Shown: positions 8,025 to 16,298, counted from the stretch's first letter. The stretch is DNA of 64,000 nucleotides from an uncultured bacterium (GCA_905215525.1 CAJMQJ010000010.1:1-64000), one strand, 5' to 3'. Notes: generated from the sequence alone by a model not told the origin. A program made the numbers and translations.

Positions 8025-8135
8025 GCTTTTGGCACTTTGGCGACCAGGCCGTTTTGAAACAAGTCATTTACCTGTGACTTTATAAAGCAATACGGATGGT
8101 CTGCTCGGCAAGTTTCGAAAAGTCTACTCACTTAG
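8013..8135. repeat. ~120-bp TIR element, copy 2 (MITE-like)
   Basis: This 123-bp element has ends CTAAGTGAGTAG and its complement CTACTCACTTAG. It matches copy 1 over GCACTTTGGCGACCAGGC and following bases in the same orientation. The left end provides the TAG stop of the nuclease-like gene. One terminal difference (AGGC for AGAC) suggests it is older or diverged. No target duplication was recognised by eye. Confidence 0.75.
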
Positions 8136-8200
8136 TTTTTGACGAGAGACCGATGCCGAAGATAGCTCTATTTCAGGGCGTTAACGAGTCCTCGAGACAC

Positions 8201-8231
8201 AAAAAGGCCCGAACCAATACGGTCCGGGCCT
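8201..8231 (-). terminator. Intrinsic terminator of rubrerythrin gene
   Basis: On the minus strand an 11-bp stem (AGGCCCGGACC pairing with GGTTCGGGCCT, one mismatch) with a 5-nt loop is followed by TTTTTG. It lies 35 bases after the rubrerythrin stop. Confidence 0.85.
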
Positions 8232-8265
8232 CATCGAGCTAGAGGTTATGTCTCAAGCGGTTGGC

Positions 8266-8826
8266 TTAGCCAAAGTAGCGCTTCAGCAGGCCGGCGAAAG
8301 CCTTGCCGTGGCGGGCCTCGTCGCGAGCCATTTCGTGCACGGTGTCGTGGATGGCATCGAGGCCAGCGGCCTTGGCGCGCTTAGCGAGATCGGTCTTGCC
8401 AGCGGTGGCGCCGTTTTCGGCCTCAACGCGCATCTCGAGGTTCTTCTTGGTGGAGTCGGTCACGACCTCGCCCAGGAGCTCAGCGAACTTGGCGGCATGC
8501 TCGGCCTCCTCGTGGGCAGCCTTCTCCCAGTACAGGCCGATCTCGGGATAGCCCTCGCGATGGGCGACGCGAGCCATGGCCAGGTACATACCGACCTCGG
8601 AGCACTCGCCTTCAAAGTTGGCACGCAGGTCGGCAACGATGTCCTCGGAGACGCCCTCCATCTTGGCGACGCCCACGACGTGCTCGGCAGCCCACTCGAG
8701 CTGGCCCTCCTCCTGCTTCAGGAAACGAGAACCGGGAACGCCGCACTGGGGGCACTTGAAGTCCTCGGGCAGCTGGTCGCCGTCGAACTCTTCCACATAA
8801 CCGCAAACGGGGCAAACAAACTTCAT
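8266..8826 (-). CDS. Reverse rubrerythrin (N-terminal rubredoxin, C-terminal diiron domain)
   Basis: This 186-residue redox protein reduces hydrogen peroxide or oxygen with electrons from NAD(P)H via partner reductases, protecting anaerobes in the cytosol. The rubredoxin-like Fe(Cys)4 site is at the N-terminus (CPVC at 5-8, CPQC at 25-28), before the four-helix ferritin-like domain. The diiron ligands are visible as E-x6-x-M in FEGECSEVGMYLAMAR, EKAAHEEAEHAAKF, and EMARDEARHGKAF near the end. This domain order is that of reverse rubrerythrins. The ATG follows AAGGATCG. It is a single gene with its own terminator, divergent from the alcohol dehydrogenase operon; the AT-rich spacer at 8935-9010 probably holds its promoter. 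Confidence 0.92.
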   Translation of the reverse strand: MKFVCPVCGYVEEFDGDQLPEDFKCPQCGVPGSRFLKQEEGQLEWAAEHVVGVAKMEGVSEDIVADLRANFEGECSEVGMYLAMARVAHREGYPEIGLYWEKAAHEEAEHAAKFAELLGEVVTDSTKKNLEMRVEAENGATAGKTDLAKRAKAAGLDAIHDTVHEMARDEARHGKAFAGLLKRYFG

Positions 8827-9047
8827 GATTCGATCCTTTCGATCGATGGCGATTGTGCGCTCGTCCGGTCCCGTAAGGGCCCTCTCCGGACGTGCGTCTT
8901 GACGAGTTCTATTATCCATAAATGCAACCAAATGTGAAGCCTATTAGGAATGATTTTTAATAAAACAATTTTGAGATATGAAGATGTTGATTGATTAACG
9001 ATTTGCAAGTCATATACGGACGCCGCTGAGTACAATCGGGCGAGCAA

Positions 9048-9065
9048 ATGTTGACCTATCAACAA
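9048..9065. promoter_or_regulatory. Candidate Rex operator upstream of adh/aldh operon
   Basis: The palindrome ATGTTGACCTATCAACAA has the spacing and most bases of the known Rex operator (TTGTTAA-N4-TTAACAA). Rex senses the NADH/NAD+ ratio and commonly represses fermentative dehydrogenase genes. The site lies 12 bases downstream of a -10-like TACAAT (9031-9036) and 17 bases before the dehydrogenase start, a good position for repression. Three positions deviate from the consensus. Confidence 0.4.
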
Positions 9066-9082
9066 ATGAAGGAGTTTCCTTT

Positions 9083-10303
9083 ATGCATCTAGCCCGTCGT
9101 GCCTGGTGCCGAACATATCAGACGGTTTTTCGCATTGCATTGCCAATCCTGCCCTATACCGAGCCACGCATTTTAGAGCATGCCGAGGATGTGCCCGCGG
9201 TGCTTCAAAAGCGCTCGATCCAGAAGGTCCTTATCGTGACGGATCCCGGCATTGCTCGTCTGGGGCTCACGGCACCGCTCGAGACGGCGCTCGCATCCAG
9301 GGGGATTGGCGTTTCGGTCTATGCCGAAACGCGTGCAAACCCCACGGTCTCAAACGTGGAGGAAGCGGCGTCCCTGTACCGAGAGAGCGCCTGCCGGGCC
9401 ATTATCGGCTTTGGCGGAGGATCAGCCATGGACTGCGCCAAGGGCGTGGGCGCACGCATTGCGCAGCCAAACAAGCCCATCAACAAGATGCGCGGCCTGC
9501 TGCGGATTCATCGTCGCCTGCCGCTGCTTATTGCGGTTCCCACTACCGCCGGTACGGGAAGCGAAGTCACGCTCGCGGCGGTTATCACCGATGACGAGAC
9601 GCGCTACAAGTACCCCATTAACGACTTTGTGCTTATTCCGCGCTTTGCGGTGCACGACCCCGAGTTTACACGTGGCCTGCCCGCCTCCATTACGGGGCAG
9701 ACGGGCATGGATGCCCTGACGCATGCCGTCGAGGCCTTTATCGGCCGTAGCACCACGCCCTACACGCGCAAGATGGCGCGTCAGGCGGTCCAGCTCATCC
9801 ACGACAATTTGCCCGAGGCTTATGAGCATGGCGACGACATGCGCGCTCGTCGCAATATGCTTTCGGCGGCGTATAAAGCGGGTGTTGCATTTACCCGCTC
9901 CTATGTCGGATACGTGCATGCCATCGCGCACAGTCTGGGCGGCCGATACGGAATTCCGCACGGTTTGGCCAACGCGATCATCCTGCCGCACATGCTTCGC
10001 GCTTATGGTGACGCCGCCGCCCCCAAGCTTGCCGATCTTGCTCGCATGGCCGGTATCGCGCCGGCTAACGCGCAGGACAGTCTTGCGGCCGAGGCCTTTA
10101 TCGATTGGGTCGACCGCATGAATGCCGCCTTGGGCATTCCCAAATATGTGACGGGCATTCGCCGCTCCGATATTCCGCAAATGGCGGCCCATGCCGATGC
10201 CGAGGCCAATCCGCTATACCCCGTTCCACTTTTGATGGACCGTTTGGAGCTCGAGCGTATGTACGAGGTCGTCGCGGGTGGTATGTTTGAGGACGAGAAC
10301 TAG
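9083..10303 (+). CDS. Iron-containing alcohol dehydrogenase
   Basis: This 406-residue protein is a member of the group III (Fe-dependent) alcohol dehydrogenases, NAD(P)-linked enzymes that interconvert alcohols and aldehydes. The N-terminal nucleotide-binding part contains IIGFGGGSAMDCAKG and AVPTTAGTGSEVT. The metal-binding part shows MDALTHAVEAFIG, the HAIAHSLGGRYGIPHGLANAI segment with the conserved His ligands, and a normal C-terminus. The ATG follows GAAGGAG. It is eight bases upstream of an aldehyde dehydrogenase gene, so the pair probably runs aldehyde/alcohol interconversion for fermentative NADH disposal; the natural substrate is not evident. A possible Rex operator precedes it. Confidence 0.92.
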   Translation: MHLARRAWCRTYQTVFRIALPILPYTEPRILEHAEDVPAVLQKRSIQKVLIVTDPGIARLGLTAPLETALASRGIGVSVYAETRANPTVSNVEEAASLYRESACRAIIGFGGGSAMDCAKGVGARIAQPNKPINKMRGLLRIHRRLPLLIAVPTTAGTGSEVTLAAVITDDETRYKYPINDFVLIPRFAVHDPEFTRGLPASITGQTGMDALTHAVEAFIGRSTTPYTRKMARQAVQLIHDNLPEAYEHGDDMRARRNMLSAAYKAGVAFTRSYVGYVHAIAHSLGGRYGIPHGLANAIILPHMLRAYGDAAAPKLADLARMAGIAPANAQDSLAAEAFIDWVDRMNAALGIPKYVTGIRRSDIPQMAAHADAEANPLYPVPLLMDRLELERMYEVVAGGMFEDEN

Positions 10304-10311
10304 GAGGGCTC

Positions 10312-11691
10312 ATGAACACCGAGGAAATTGCGCGCATCGTCGGCGACCAGCGCGCCTACTTTAAGACGCACGCCACGTTTGATGTCGACGCTCGCCGCCG
10401 CGCGCTTGTGAGCTTGCGCGATGCAGTACGGGCGCACGAGGCCGATATCGCTCATGCGCTCAAGACCGATTTGGGCAAGTCGCACGACGAGGCCTATATG
10501 TGCGAGATCGGCACGTCTCTTTCCGAGATTCGTCATCAGATTGCGCATGTTGCTCGATGGAGTCGCCCGCGCCTGCGCCCGTGCGACCTCGCCAACGCCG
10601 TGAGCGTGTGTAAGACGCAGGCCGTGCCCTATGGCGTCACGCTCATCATGGCTCCATGGAACTATCCGTTTTTGTTGACGCTCGAGCCGCTCGCTGGAGC
10701 CCTTGCCGCAGGCAATACCGTGGTCATCAAGCCGAGCGCCTATGCCCCGGCATCGAGCGCGGTGCTCAAGCAAATCTGCGAAGAGGCATTTGATCCGCGC
10801 CTGGTGACGGTTGTAGAAGGCGGCCGTGCCGAGAACGAAGCACTGCTCGATGAGTGCTGGGACAAGATTTTCTTTACCGGTAGCGTTCCGGTCGGCAAGC
10901 TCGTCATGGAGCGCGCAAGTAAAAACCTGACGCCCGTGACGCTTGAGCTGGGCGGAAAGAGCCCCTGCATTGTGGATGCCACGGCAAACTTGAAAGTCGC
11001 GGCACGGCGCATCGCCTTTGGCAAATGGCTCAACGTTGGGCAGACCTGCGTGGCGCCCGACTACCTGTTGGTCGATGCGCGCGTGCACGACGAGCTGTTG
11101 GGCCTCATCAAGGAGGAGGTCCATCGTATGTTTGGCGAGCATCCGCTCGACAACGAGGACTACGGCCGTATCGTCAACGCCAAGCACTTTGCGCGCGTGC
11201 GCGGACTGATCGATCCCGATAAGGTCGTGCTTGGAGGCGCCGCGCGCGAGGCTTCTCTCAAGATTGAGCCGACGATTTTGGACGGCGTGGCGCCCGATGA
11301 TGCCGTGATGCAGGAGGAGATTTTCGGCCCCATCCTGCCGGTGCTGACGTATGAGAGCTTAGACAGGGTCGAGACGTTTATTACCGATCGCCCGACGCCG
11401 CTGGCCCTGTATATCTTTAGCCAGGACCGCGCGGTTCAGCAGCGCTTTGTGCGTTATGTGCCCTTTGGCGGCGGCTGCGTCAACGACACGATTATGCACT
11501 TGGCTACGAGCCATATGGGCTTTGGTGGCATGGGCGCGAGCGGTATGGGGCAATACCATGGACGCGAGAGCTTCGATACGTTTAGCCACAAGAAGAGCAT
11601 CGTGAACAAGGCAACGTGGCTGGACGTGCCATTCCGCTACGCCCCTTATGCAAGCTGGAAACACAAATTCGTGCGCATGTTTGTGCATTAG
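10312..11691 (+). CDS. NAD(P)-dependent aldehyde dehydrogenase
   Basis: This 459-residue enzyme of the aldehyde dehydrogenase superfamily is closest in layout to the class 3/fatty aldehyde group. The cofactor loop IMAPWNYPFLLTLEPLAGALAAGN, the general-base region VTLELGGKSP, the nucleophile Cys in NVGQTCVAPDY and the conserved MQEEIFGPILPV are all present. The C-terminus (SFDTFSHKKSIVNK) is typical of this class, which carries a hydrophobic tail in some members; here it ends shortly after VRMFVH. An AGGAGG site precedes the ATG and the spacing to the alcohol dehydrogenase is eight bases, so both are co-transcribed. It oxidises an aldehyde to the acid, or works in reverse as part of the same pathway. 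Confidence 0.92.
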   Translation: MNTEEIARIVGDQRAYFKTHATFDVDARRRALVSLRDAVRAHEADIAHALKTDLGKSHDEAYMCEIGTSLSEIRHQIAHVARWSRPRLRPCDLANAVSVCKTQAVPYGVTLIMAPWNYPFLLTLEPLAGALAAGNTVVIKPSAYAPASSAVLKQICEEAFDPRLVTVVEGGRAENEALLDECWDKIFFTGSVPVGKLVMERASKNLTPVTLELGGKSPCIVDATANLKVAARRIAFGKWLNVGQTCVAPDYLLVDARVHDELLGLIKEEVHRMFGEHPLDNEDYGRIVNAKHFARVRGLIDPDKVVLGGAAREASLKIEPTILDGVAPDDAVMQEEIFGPILPVLTYESLDRVETFITDRPTPLALYIFSQDRAVQQRFVRYVPFGGGCVNDTIMHLATSHMGFGGMGASGMGQYHGRESFDTFSHKKSIVNKATWLDVPFRYAPYASWKHKFVRMFVH

Positions 11692-11757
11692 AATCAGATG
11701 ACATAGGGATAAACAAAGTGGCCGCCCTCGCGTAAGCGAAGACGACCATTTCTCACG

Positions 11758-11937
11758 ATGAAAACGTGTATCGGAGTTGGCAAGACCCGCTGCCACGGGT
11801 GCCATCCGTGTCCCTATCTTATCTGCAAGCGTCCCGTCGCGCAAGCGTTGCGGCAAACGATTGAAAGACGCAGACAGGATGAATTTGTGTCCGCACGGGC
11901 CCGTAGACTTCTCAACTACGTTGTGGATGCTCGCTAA
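11758..11937 (+). CDS. Cysteine-rich microprotein (59 aa), unknown
   Basis: This small open frame is recognised only from its composition. The N-terminal third reads MKTCIGVGKTRCHGCHPCPYLICK and holds five cysteines in a C-x7-C-x2-C-x2-C-x4-C pattern with two histidines, consistent with a small metal-binding knuckle. The rest is basic and helical (RQTIERRRQDEFVSARARRLL). It ends seven bases before a second small gene, so the two may be one unit. The ribosome-binding site is weak. I do not know the family. Confidence 0.45.
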   Translation: MKTCIGVGKTRCHGCHPCPYLICKRPVAQALRQTIERRRQDEFVSARARRLLNYVVDAR

Positions 11938-11955
11938 TCGGTAATGGAGGCGCAC

Positions 11956-12135
11956 GTGTTTGATGACGATGACCTGTTCGATCTGGTAGGCGATCCGTTT
12001 GAGTGGGATTTGCTGCTCGATGACGATGAGTTGGAGCAGGACCGCAAAAAGCAAAAGGATAAGAACGCCCGGGGTAAAGGTTCGAATAAAAAGGACAAGC
12101 GTCGCCGAGGTCTGTTCGGTGGGCTCTTTGGGTGA
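11956..12135 (+). CDS. Charge-segregated microprotein (~59 aa), unknown
   Basis: The N-terminal half is acidic (FDDDDLFDLVGDPFEWDLLLDDDELEQD). The C-terminal half is basic (KKQKDKNARGKGSNKKDKRRR) and ends in GLFGGLFG. This split charge plus hydrophobic tail could bind nucleic acid or membrane, but no family is recognised. GTG at 11956 is preferred because GGAGG sits five bases upstream; an ATG at 11944 would add four residues but lacks a ribosome-binding site. It follows the cysteine-rich small gene closely and precedes the phosphoesterase by about 65 bases. Confidence 0.5.
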   Translation: MFDDDDLFDLVGDPFEWDLLLDDDELEQDRKKQKDKNARGKGSNKKDKRRRGLFGGLFG

Positions 12136-12201
12136 CTGTCTCATCGTCGCGTCTGTATACTAAACAGGTCTTATACGCGTTGCGAAATGAGGACAGAGAC
12201 G

Positions 12202-12747
12202 ATGATGTGGTTTACCGCCGACCTGCACCTGGGCGATACGAATATCTTGCACGACATGGATCGACCGTTTGACTCGGTCGAGGAGATGAACCGCCGTGTC
12301 ATCGATGCCATCAACGAGTGCGTGGCTGTGGACGACCGCCTTTATGTCCTGGGAGACTTTACGTATCGATTGCCCCTGGCGGAAGCGGTTCGCCTGCGCG
12401 AGCGCATCGACTGCCAGAACATAACGCTCATCCGTGGTAACCATGACGGCGATTGGGAAGATCCGGACGCGCCGCACATTTGGGATGAGGTGCGCGATTA
12501 TCTGGAGATCGCTCCCGGTTACGCGAAGGGCCATCGTCTGGTGATGAGCCATTACCCCATGCTCAGCTGGAATGGCAAGGCGCGCGGCGCCATCATGCTG
12601 CACGGGCACATTCACAGCAGGGGAGACCGCACCAACGCGCGCAATCGCGATCGCGAGCGCCCAGTCCTTCGCTACGACGTTGGCCTCGATGCCAACAACT
12701 ACAAGCCCGTTAGCCGCGACCAGATCCTGGGCTTCTTTGGACTCTAG
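12202..12747 (+). CDS. Metallophosphoesterase family protein
   Basis: This calcineurin-like phosphoesterase of about 181 residues shows the standard two-metal motif blocks in order: DLHLGD at the N-terminus, GDFTYR (GD-x), the GNHDGDW block with the catalytic Asn-His, MSHYPML, and HGHIHS near the end. Similar small proteins are annotated as phosphohydrolases of unknown substrate; it may act on a nucleotide or phosphoprotein. ATG at 12202 with GAGGACAG upstream is preferred, but an ATG 15 bases earlier is possible. A clear terminator follows before the antiterminator gene. Confidence 0.85.
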   Translation: MMWFTADLHLGDTNILHDMDRPFDSVEEMNRRVIDAINECVAVDDRLYVLGDFTYRLPLAEAVRLRERIDCQNITLIRGNHDGDWEDPDAPHIWDEVRDYLEIAPGYAKGHRLVMSHYPMLSWNGKARGAIMLHGHIHSRGDRTNARNRDRERPVLRYDVGLDANNYKPVSRDQILGFFGL

Positions 12748-12768
12748 CTGTAAGTGCAGGTAGAATGA

Positions 12769-12803
12769 ACGCGCCGCGCGGATGGTCTGCACGGCGCGTT
12801 TTA
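12769..12803 (+). terminator. Intrinsic terminator after phosphoesterase
   Basis: A 9-bp stem, AACGCGCCG with CGGCGCGTT, is followed by TTAG. It separates the phosphoesterase from the licT-like gene. Confidence 0.7.
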
Positions 12804-12820
12804 GTAGGAGCGATGATTCC

Positions 12821-13657
12821 ATGAGGGCTATCCAGCGCATTAACCACAACGCTGCCATCTGCGAAGATGGCGCGGGGCGTCAGCTTATCGCGCTGGGCCG
12901 CGGTATCGGCTTTGGCGATATGCCGCATGAGGTCGACCTGGATGTCATCACGCGTACCTTTTACGGCATCGATTCAAAGTACCTGGCGTTTATCGATGAG
13001 GTCGACCCCGAGGTGCTGGAGTTTTCTGCTCAGCTGGCCGATATCGCGACCGGACAGCTTTCGTACGAATTGAGTCCTAACCTTCCCATTACATTGGCAG
13101 ACCATATTCAGTTTGCCATTAAGCGCGCCCGCGAACACATGGTGGTGTCGTTGCCGCTTGAGCGCGATCTGGAGCAGCTGCATCCCATCGAATACCGCTT
13201 GGGCGAGCTGGCTGTTCGCGGCATCCAGAAGAGCTTTCATGTGCGCATGCCCCGAAGCGAGGCCGCGGGCATTGCCATGTCGATTGTCAACGCATCGGTT
13301 AAGCCGAGCGAGCGGCGCGTGCTTGCCGAGCAGCACGAGGAGCGACTGCTCGATATGACGGTCGCGATTATTCAAGAAGAGTTGGGTGTGACGGTCGATC
13401 GCTCGTCGTTCGCCTTTGCCCGCTTTGCCACTCATGTGCGCTATCTGCTCGACCGCGTGGCAAAGAAAGAGCCGATCGATACCGAGAACTCCGGTCTTTA
13501 CGACGTGCTCGTGGAGCAGTATCCGGCGGCATCGCGTTGCGCTCACCGTGTCGACGATCTGATTCAAGAGACCTTTGGCGAGCCATTGGCCCAAGAGGAG
13601 CTCGTCTATCTGATCATGCATGTGAATCGCGTGGCTTCTGTCCACTCGGATAAATAG
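12821..13657 (+). CDS. BglG/LicT-family transcription antiterminator
   Basis: This 278-residue RNA-binding antiterminator prevents early termination upstream of sugar PTS genes when phosphorylated appropriately. The N-terminal co-antiterminator domain (about 1-55: MRAIQRINHNAAICEDGAGRQ..ALGRGIGF) binds the RNA antiterminator. Two PTS regulation domains follow with the conserved phosphorylatable His, seen in DHIQFAIKRA and HPIEYRLGE for the first and in FARFATHVRYLL and YLIMHVNRV for the second. It stands directly upstream of a beta-glucoside-type PTS permease, the usual pairing, and the spacer contains a matching candidate antiterminator/terminator. AGGAG precedes the ATG. Confidence 0.92.
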   Translation: MRAIQRINHNAAICEDGAGRQLIALGRGIGFGDMPHEVDLDVITRTFYGIDSKYLAFIDEVDPEVLEFSAQLADIATGQLSYELSPNLPITLADHIQFAIKRAREHMVVSLPLERDLEQLHPIEYRLGELAVRGIQKSFHVRMPRSEAAGIAMSIVNASVKPSERRVLAEQHEERLLDMTVAIIQEELGVTVDRSSFAFARFATHVRYLLDRVAKKEPIDTENSGLYDVLVEQYPAASRCAHRVDDLIQETFGEPLAQEELVYLIMHVNRVASVHSDK

Positions 13658-13768
13658 GCTCTCTGGTATTTCCTTTCCGTCATGGCGACCGTTCGCGGGT
13701 CGTTTGCTACCGTTCGTCGGTAATCTGAGCCGCAACGAACGCATCTGCCGCATATACTCGCCGTGTGT

Positions 13769-13859
13769 TGGGTGTTACTCACGGCGCAGCTCCGAGAGGC
13801 ACTACCGATTCTGCCGAGACCATAATTGGGTCTCTGTCGGTTGTGCGCGGGGCTTTTTT
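13769..13859 (+). promoter_or_regulatory. Candidate RNA antiterminator (RAT) and overlapping terminator upstream of PTS gene
   Basis: The stretch from 13769 to 13806 (GGGTGTTACTC, then GCAG, then GAGGCACTACC) resembles the conserved RAT hairpin bound by LicT/BglG. Overlapping its end, an ACCGA/GAGACC stem pairs with GGTCTC/TCGGT across an ATAATT loop, and a GC-rich run with six T follows near 13859. This is the expected mutually exclusive antiterminator/terminator pair controlling the downstream permease. Confidence 0.5.
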
Positions 13860-13997
13860 CATGTCGATCCACCCGGGAATCACATGCAAATCAATCTCTT
13901 GCCAACTGGTATCGCGCGCTGCGCAGGCGCGAGCGGAATCGTGCGTCTTGGTGCCGTGAAGTCCCACGGCCTTTAGTTGGAAGAGAAGGGATTCGAC

Positions 13998-15446
13998 ATG
14001 ACTGTCGATAACAAGAAGATTGCCGAGGACGTGCTCGCTGCCGTCGGCGGCGCCTCCAATGTGACGAACGCGACGCACTGCATGACCCGCTTGCGTCTGA
14101 ACCTCAAAGATCAGTCCATTCCCAATGATAATGAAGTTAAGAAGATCAAGGGTGTGTTGGGCGCACAGTGGTCTGGCGGCCAGTATCAGGTCATCATTGG
14201 CCAGAACGTGCCGAAGGTCTATGACGCCGCCATTGCGCTGGGCGTCAAGGGCGAAGGCTCCATTGACGAGAACCTCGATGACGGCACCAAGGAGCCACTG
14301 ACGGTCAAGACTGCGGGCAAGAAGGCCCTTAACTACCTGTCCAAGACAATGTGCATGACGATCCCCATTATCATGGGCGCCGCCATGTTCCGCACACTTG
14401 CCGTACTTTGCGGCGACGGCATGCTCGGTATCTGGTCTGCCGATTCCGACATCTACAACTTCTTCTACAACTGGATTTACAACGCCGGCTATTATTTCCT
14501 TCCTGTCTATCTGGGTTGGGCTGCCGCAAAGCAGCTCGGCTGCAGCCAGCCGCTCGGCATGATGCTCGGCGGCGTGCTCATTGCCCCCGAGTTCATGACG
14601 TTGGTCAACGCCGCTGCGGATTCTGGTGCTACGACCACGATGGTTTACGGCGTGCTCCCGGCTCAGCTGAACAACTATTCTGCGACCGTGCTCCCCATGC
14701 TGCTGTCTATGCCGGTGCTGATGGTCGTCGAGAAGTTCATGAAGAAGATCATCCCCGACATGCTCTCCACGGTGTTTGTGCCCGTGTGCACCATGGCTGT
14801 GATGACCCCCGTTTCCCTGTGCGCCCTAGCTCCGATTGGTTCCATTCTGGGCGACCTGGTCGGCAACTTTATGTTCGGCCTCGGAAACGCTGGCGGCATC
14901 GTCACGATCCTCTCCCTCGTCGCCATTGCTGCGCTTTGGGAGTTCCTGGTTATGACCGGTATGCACCAGGTTCTGATTGCCCTCGGCATTGTGCAGGTGC
15001 TCACCTCAGGGTCTGACTCCTGCGTTATGGTCGCGGGTGCTATCGCTCAGTTCGCCACGTGGGGCATGGCCTTCGGTGCCTTCCTGCGCCTTAAGGAGGT
15101 CGACGAAAAGGGCGCTATGCTTGGTTTCTCGCTCTCCGGCATTGTCGGTGGCGTGACGGAGCCCGCGCTGTATGGCTGCGGCTTTAAGTATACTCGCTGC
15201 CTGGGTGCCATGGTCGCGGGCGGCGCTATCGGCGGCCTGATCGCGGCTCTCACCAATGTCACGACGTATGTTTTGGGCGCAACTAATATCCTTGGTATTA
15301 CAGGTTATGTTGCAGGCGGAACTGCTAATCTCGTATGGGGCTGCGTTGCATCGGGCACTGCATTTGTTGCCGCCGCTGCCATCGCCTACTTCTTTGGCTT
15401 TACCAAGGAGCAGCTCGACGAAGACGCTGCTGCCGCCAAAGCCTAA
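13998..15446 (+). CDS. PTS EIIBC permease, beta-glucoside/glucose superfamily
   Basis: This 482-residue PTS permease imports and phosphorylates a sugar. The EIIB domain (about 1-90) shows the phosphocysteine in ATHCMTRLRLNL and the GVLGAQWSGGQYQVIIG block. EIIC follows with about ten membrane segments and the GGVTEPALYGCGFKY motif. There is no EIIA domain at the C-terminus, unlike many BglF-type proteins of about 620 residues, so a separate EIIA must donate phosphate. The ATG at 13998 follows AGAAGGGA. The substrate is probably an acetylated or beta-linked disaccharide, judging from the ChbG/YdjC deacetylase encoded next. Expression is probably induced through the upstream antiterminator. Confidence 0.92.
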   Translation: MTVDNKKIAEDVLAAVGGASNVTNATHCMTRLRLNLKDQSIPNDNEVKKIKGVLGAQWSGGQYQVIIGQNVPKVYDAAIALGVKGEGSIDENLDDGTKEPLTVKTAGKKALNYLSKTMCMTIPIIMGAAMFRTLAVLCGDGMLGIWSADSDIYNFFYNWIYNAGYYFLPVYLGWAAAKQLGCSQPLGMMLGGVLIAPEFMTLVNAAADSGATTTMVYGVLPAQLNNYSATVLPMLLSMPVLMVVEKFMKKIIPDMLSTVFVPVCTMAVMTPVSLCALAPIGSILGDLVGNFMFGLGNAGGIVTILSLVAIAALWEFLVMTGMHQVLIALGIVQVLTSGSDSCVMVAGAIAQFATWGMAFGAFLRLKEVDEKGAMLGFSLSGIVGGVTEPALYGCGFKYTRCLGAMVAGGAIGGLIAALTNVTTYVLGATNILGITGYVAGGTANLVWGCVASGTAFVAAAAIAYFFGFTKEQLDEDAAAAKA

Positions 15447-15473
15447 AGCATCCGTTCGGTAGGACAATTATCT

Positions 15474-15505
15474 GGGGCACTTGGCTGCGCTTCAAGTGTC
15501 CCTTT
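15474..15505 (+). terminator. Terminator-like hairpin between PTS and deacetylase genes
   Basis: GGGGCACTTG pairs with CAAGTGTCCC across a 9-nt loop, followed by TTTCC. It probably reduces read-through within the operon or protects the 3' end of the permease message. Confidence 0.55.
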
Positions 15506-15523
15506 CCGTAGATGGGGGTCAAT

Positions 15524-16288
15524 ATGAAGCAATTGCTCATTCGTGCCGACGATATCGGTTATTCGTATGCCGTTAACCTGGGGATTGCCCGCAGTATCAA
15601 TGAGGGCCTGGTGCGCTCGGCGGGACTTATGCCCAATATGCCCGAGGCCGAGCGTGGCTGGTCGCTCGTGGCGGATGTCGGCATTGCGGTGGGTCAGCAT
15701 ACCAACGTGTGCCTGGGCAAGCCGTGTGCCGACCCGGCGCTCATTCCGAGCATGCTCAACGAGAACGGCGAGTTCCATAGCAGCCGTACCTTCCGCGAGC
15801 ATTTTAAGCGCGGCGAGGAGTTGATAGACTTCGACGAGGCCTGCATCGAGATCCGCGCGCAGCATGACCGCTTTGTCGAGATCGTGGGCCGCGAGCCCGA
15901 TTACTTTGAGGCCCATGCCGTCATGAGCAAAAACCTTAACCGAGCGATCTCGGCGGTTGCTCAGGAGCTGGGCCTTAAGGAGCAAAAGGCGAGCTTCGAC
16001 CCCGCGGCTGTGGTGCATTGCGGAGATACTGATCTGCGCATGGTGATGCGCTCGATGGAGCCGGGCTACGAGCCCAAAGAGGCAATCATGCAGACGGTTC
16101 GCGAGATGGTGGACGGCGAGACGGTCGTCTTTGTGTGCCATCCGGGTTATCTCGATCGTTTTATCCTGGAGAACAGCTCGCTCACGACCGACCGCACCAA
16201 GGAAGTCGATGCGCTGATCGACCCCGAGCTTCGCACTTGGCTTGAGTCTCAACCTGATCTTCGCCTGATCGACTACCGCGACCTGTAA
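15524..16288 (+). CDS. ChbG/YdjC-family carbohydrate deacetylase
   Basis: This metal-dependent deacetylase family removes N-acetyl groups from chitobiose or related oligosaccharides after uptake. In this 254-residue protein the LIRADDIGYSYAVNLGI start carries the Asp pair of the metal site. GQHTNVCLGKP supplies a His and EAHAVMSKNLN a second. VFVCHPGYLDRF is the conserved C-terminal block. The ATG at 15524 with GGGGGTC upstream is preferred to one 12 bases earlier. The pairing with a PTS permease parallels chb/cel operons, where the phosphorylated acetylated disaccharide must be deacetylated before hydrolysis. No glycoside hydrolase is present in the window, so the pathway is incomplete here. 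Confidence 0.88.
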   Translation: MKQLLIRADDIGYSYAVNLGIARSINEGLVRSAGLMPNMPEAERGWSLVADVGIAVGQHTNVCLGKPCADPALIPSMLNENGEFHSSRTFREHFKRGEELIDFDEACIEIRAQHDRFVEIVGREPDYFEAHAVMSKNLNRAISAVAQELGLKEQKASFDPAAVVHCGDTDLRMVMRSMEPGYEPKEAIMQTVREMVDGETVVFVCHPGYLDRFILENSSLTTDRTKEVDALIDPELRTWLESQPDLRLIDYRDL

Positions 16289-16298
16289 GGACCCAAGT

